Assembly (NCBI GenBank): GCA_018266775.1
Contig: JAFDZS010000007.1
Span: forward strand, 62,001 to 126,000
DNA: 64,000 nucleotides
Direction of reading: 5' to 3'
Source of the DNA: Bacteroidota bacterium
GTDB taxonomy: Bacteria > Bacteroidota > Bacteroidia > Chitinophagales > Chitinophagaceae
Positions 62,109 through 64,000 of the stretch are shown here, one piece after another (positions within the stretch are counted from its first letter, which is position 1; the number at the start of each line of letters is the position of its first letter). Below the pieces are notes generated by a model that was not told the DNA's origin, did not search any database, and saw nothing but the letters and a program-made list of their open reading frames with translations. The position numbers were made by a program, and so were the translations under genes.

Positions 62109-62424
62109 AAAAATAACCCAATTTAAAAGCTTCCTGCTTATACAGGGAGCTTTTTTTCTGGTTACTACTGAAAATTCTGTAGCAGGATTAATTATGACCA
62201 AATAGTGGATTTATCTAATAACTGGAAAAAATGTGCCTTACAGTTAATTAAACCCACCTGCTACTTAAAATATGGTATAGGTAAAACAATATTTTAGTCA
62301 TAATTTCATTATAAGAAACGCCTAAACACGATCAATATGAACAATACTTTTGTCTTTGGCAAAAAAAGATTGTTGTCCTGTCCTCTTACACACGCATTCC
62401 ATTTTTACATATAAACCAAAATAA
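62109..62424. other. Intergenic region after the metalloprotease gene
   Basis: About 315 bp with a terminator at the left end (62127-62158) and an AT-rich remainder. A TACTTTTG at 62345-62352 fits the TAnnTTTG -7 element for the downstream lipoprotein gene, 73 bp before its ATG, but no good -33 is found. No small gene is seen. Confidence 0.6.
62127..62158 (+). terminator. Rho-independent terminator of the metalloprotease gene
   Basis: AAGCTTCCTG (62127-62136) and CAGGGAGCTT (62143-62152) form a 10-bp stem with one G-T pair and a 6-nt loop, followed by a T run. It starts 19 bp after the stop. Confidence 0.9.
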
Positions 62425-64000
62425 ATGAAACAACTTTACAGGAACTGTATTGTAATACTGTTTGCCATTGCCGCCAGCGCAACAGTATTGAACAGTTGTA
62501 AACAAAACCATGAAAATCTCAAAGGGGAAGAAGAAGAAAACGAATTATATGATGGCCCGGATAAGGCTGCCGAGTTTGAATACATGAGAACGAAAGACCC
62601 GGCTACAGGTAAGGTACCCACTGAAAAAATGTGGGATGCGGTATTGCAAACTCAGGCACTTAAAGCCAACCGGCTAAACTCCCCCAATGGAATAAACTCA
62701 TTGACGCCACTTACCTGGACCGAAAGAGGTTCATATACCGATGCAGCAGGCCCTTTTGGTAATTCACGGCCGGGCAATGGTGTAACATCCGGACGTATCA
62801 GGGCAGTTTGGGCAGATCTTTCGGACGCCACCGGTAAAACAGTGTGGGTGGGCGGTGTTGACGGAGGCATTTGGAAAACCACAGACATTACTGCCTCTCC
62901 GGCCACATGGACTGTCATTAATGATAACCTGAGCAATCTTGCCGTAAGCGGTATTTGCCAGGATCCTTCAAACACCAATATTATGTACTTCTGTACCGGT
63001 GAAGCATTTTTTAACGGGGATGCAGTGAATGGAAATGGTGTGTTCAAAAGTACCGACCATGGTGTTACATGGAATTTATTACCCAGTACATCTACCTTAA
63101 CGAGATGCTCAAAAATTTTGTGCGATGCCTCCGGCAATGTGTATGTAAGTACAATCGGTATTTCTGTAGCAGTGGGTTTGCAACGTTCATCAGATGGTGG
63201 TACTACATGGACAAGTATTAATCCGTTTACTACAGCAGCAACACCTACATCAAGAATTACAGATTTTGAAATCAGCTCTACCGGTACAATGCATGTGGCT
63301 GCAGGGTTTTTCTCTGCTGCAGGTGTGGGTGGATATAGATATACTACCAGTCCTGCCACTTGTACTGCAACAACAGGATGGAATACACCGGCAGTTCCTT
63401 ATACAATTCCCTCCGGAACAGCTGGTGCAAGAACAGAGCTGGCCTGCGCAGGAAATACAGTATATGCTGCCGAAGCACATCCTAACCCTGCAAACACCAG
63501 TTCCAGGATTGACTCTGTTGCTAAATCCACAGATGGAGGTGTAACATGGACAACTGTTGGATTAACTGCAACAAACATCAGCGACCTGAATGGTGGTACA
63601 GGCCAGGGCTGGTATTCCATTGGTTTGGGTGTTGATCCATCTAACCCCAACAATGTAATTGTAGGCAGTTTGAATAACCTGAAATCAACTGACGGGGGTG
63701 TAACCTGGAGTAAGATTAGTGAATGGGTGGGAACTACCGGTCAGTATGTACACGCAGATATGCACAACGTAACCTGGTGGGACAACGGCAATAAATTATT
63801 GATTGGTTGTGATGGAGGTGCTTTTTATTCAACAGATAAAGGCGTTACTTTTAATGACCGTAATACAAACCTCAGGCTGAAACAGTTTTATGGAGTATCC
63901 ATTCACCCAACCAGTACCAACTACTTCCTGGCAGGTGCACAGGACAATGGTACCCACCAGTTTAATGGTGCCGGGCTTACCAGTTCCATTGAAGTATTAG
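62425..64000 (+). CDS. Lipoprotein with BNR/Asp-box propeller (partial, right edge)
   Basis: An open frame of 525 codons from ATG 62425 runs off the right edge. It has a lipoprotein signal (AIAASATVLNSC, Cys about residue 25), then an acidic stretch (KGEEEENELYDGPD) of the kind that exports lipoproteins to the cell surface in Bacteroidota. A propeller with Asp-boxes follows: GIWKTTD, GVFKSTDHGVTWNLL, LQRSSDGGTTWTSI, AKSTDGGVTWTTV, LKSTDGGVTWSKI and YSTDKGVTF. The fold matches sortilin/VPS10-like ten-bladed propellers; a T9SS tail may lie beyond the edge. It resembles, in motif only, the exported protein at 46759-49875. The function is unknown; polysaccharide or protein binding at the surface is plausible. 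Confidence 0.85.
   Translation, partial: MKQLYRNCIVILFAIAASATVLNSCKQNHENLKGEEEENELYDGPDKAAEFEYMRTKDPATGKVPTEKMWDAVLQTQALKANRLNSPNGINSLTPLTWTERGSYTDAAGPFGNSRPGNGVTSGRIRAVWADLSDATGKTVWVGGVDGGIWKTTDITASPATWTVINDNLSNLAVSGICQDPSNTNIMYFCTGEAFFNGDAVNGNGVFKSTDHGVTWNLLPSTSTLTRCSKILCDASGNVYVSTIGISVAVGLQRSSDGGTTWTSINPFTTAATPTSRITDFEISSTGTMHVAAGFFSAAGVGGYRYTTSPATCTATTGWNTPAVPYTIPSGTAGARTELACAGNTVYAAEAHPNPANTSSRIDSVAKSTDGGVTWTTVGLTATNISDLNGGTGQGWYSIGLGVDPSNPNNVIVGSLNNLKSTDGGVTWSKISEWVGTTGQYVHADMHNVTWWDNGNKLLIGCDGGAFYSTDKGVTFNDRNTNLRLKQFYGVSIHPTSTNYFLAGAQDNGTHQFNGAGLTSSIEVL

Noticed and set aside
62652..63359. A 235-codon minus-strand frame opposite the right-edge lipoprotein
   Set aside because: The plus strand carries a continuous frame with a lipobox and Asp-boxes; the antisense frame arises from codon bias, as do similar ones opposite the other large secreted proteins.

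Overview
The window reads as chromosomal DNA of a member of the Bacteroidota, most likely close to the Chitinophagaceae (the family is inference; the phylum is well supported). The evidence is type IX secretion (T9SS) C-terminal sorting domains of both the short PNP type and the gliding-motility CHU_C type, a PorP/SprF membrane protein, GldM/GldN-like proteins, the Bacteroidota-specific families DUF4835 and DUF4296, a Bacteroidota-style omega subunit, and promoters of the TTTG / TAnnTTTG form rather than TATAAT. No tRNA, rRNA, CRISPR array, insertion sequence or integrase was seen.

Left edge to 9.5 kb (all minus strand): the head-proximal part of an extracellular contractile injection system (eCIS, Afp/PVC/MAC relatives). 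In transcription order it holds the tail terminator (DUF4255), an unknown 396-aa protein, one sheath, two tube proteins, a 54-aa DUF5908 protein, a LysM tube-end protein, a VgrG-like spike, a PAAR tip, a gp25 baseplate protein and a baseplate-J protein that runs off the left edge. No effector, fibre, tape measure or ATPase lies in the window; if present they are further left.

9.5-23 kb: housekeeping genes. rsmI, purS and pssA, a four-helix-bundle protein and aminopeptidase P are on the minus strand. pckA is on the plus strand behind a clear promoter and a perfect 16-bp LacI-type palindrome. A compact minus-strand run bamD-rpoZ-coaBC-DUF4835-DUF4296-scoA-scoB follows, then an OmpA/thrombospondin-3 outer membrane protein.

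23-29 kb: a polyprenyl diphosphate synthase, recJ, a small methyltransferase, a small membrane protein and htpG.

29-42 kb: two very large secreted proteins, a PHP-type metallohydrolase with a T9SS tail and a PKD-repeat protein with a CHU_C tail. They are followed by a PolB-type exonuclease, a degenerate stand-alone receiver and a TPR-histidine kinase.

42-50 kb: a YXWGXW protein, a DPP-IV-like peptidase, an Hsp15-like S4 protein and trmD. Next comes a 172-bp tandem repeat array rich in perfect hairpins, a 1038-aa sortilin/BNR protein and an exported lipoprotein-sorting-like protein.

50-64 kb: adenine deaminase, then a four-gene minus-strand operon (lipoprotein, GldM-C-like, GldK/J-like, GldN-like) that looks like a stripped-down T9SS/gliding module without GldL. 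After it come upp, a PorP/SprF protein, a 1517-aa reprolysin-like metalloprotease with Ig-like repeats and a T9SS tail, and the start of a lipoprotein with BNR/Asp-box repeats cut by the right edge. The most promising undescribed items are the reduced GldM/K/N locus, the 396-aa eCIS protein, the hairpin repeat array and the pckA operator.
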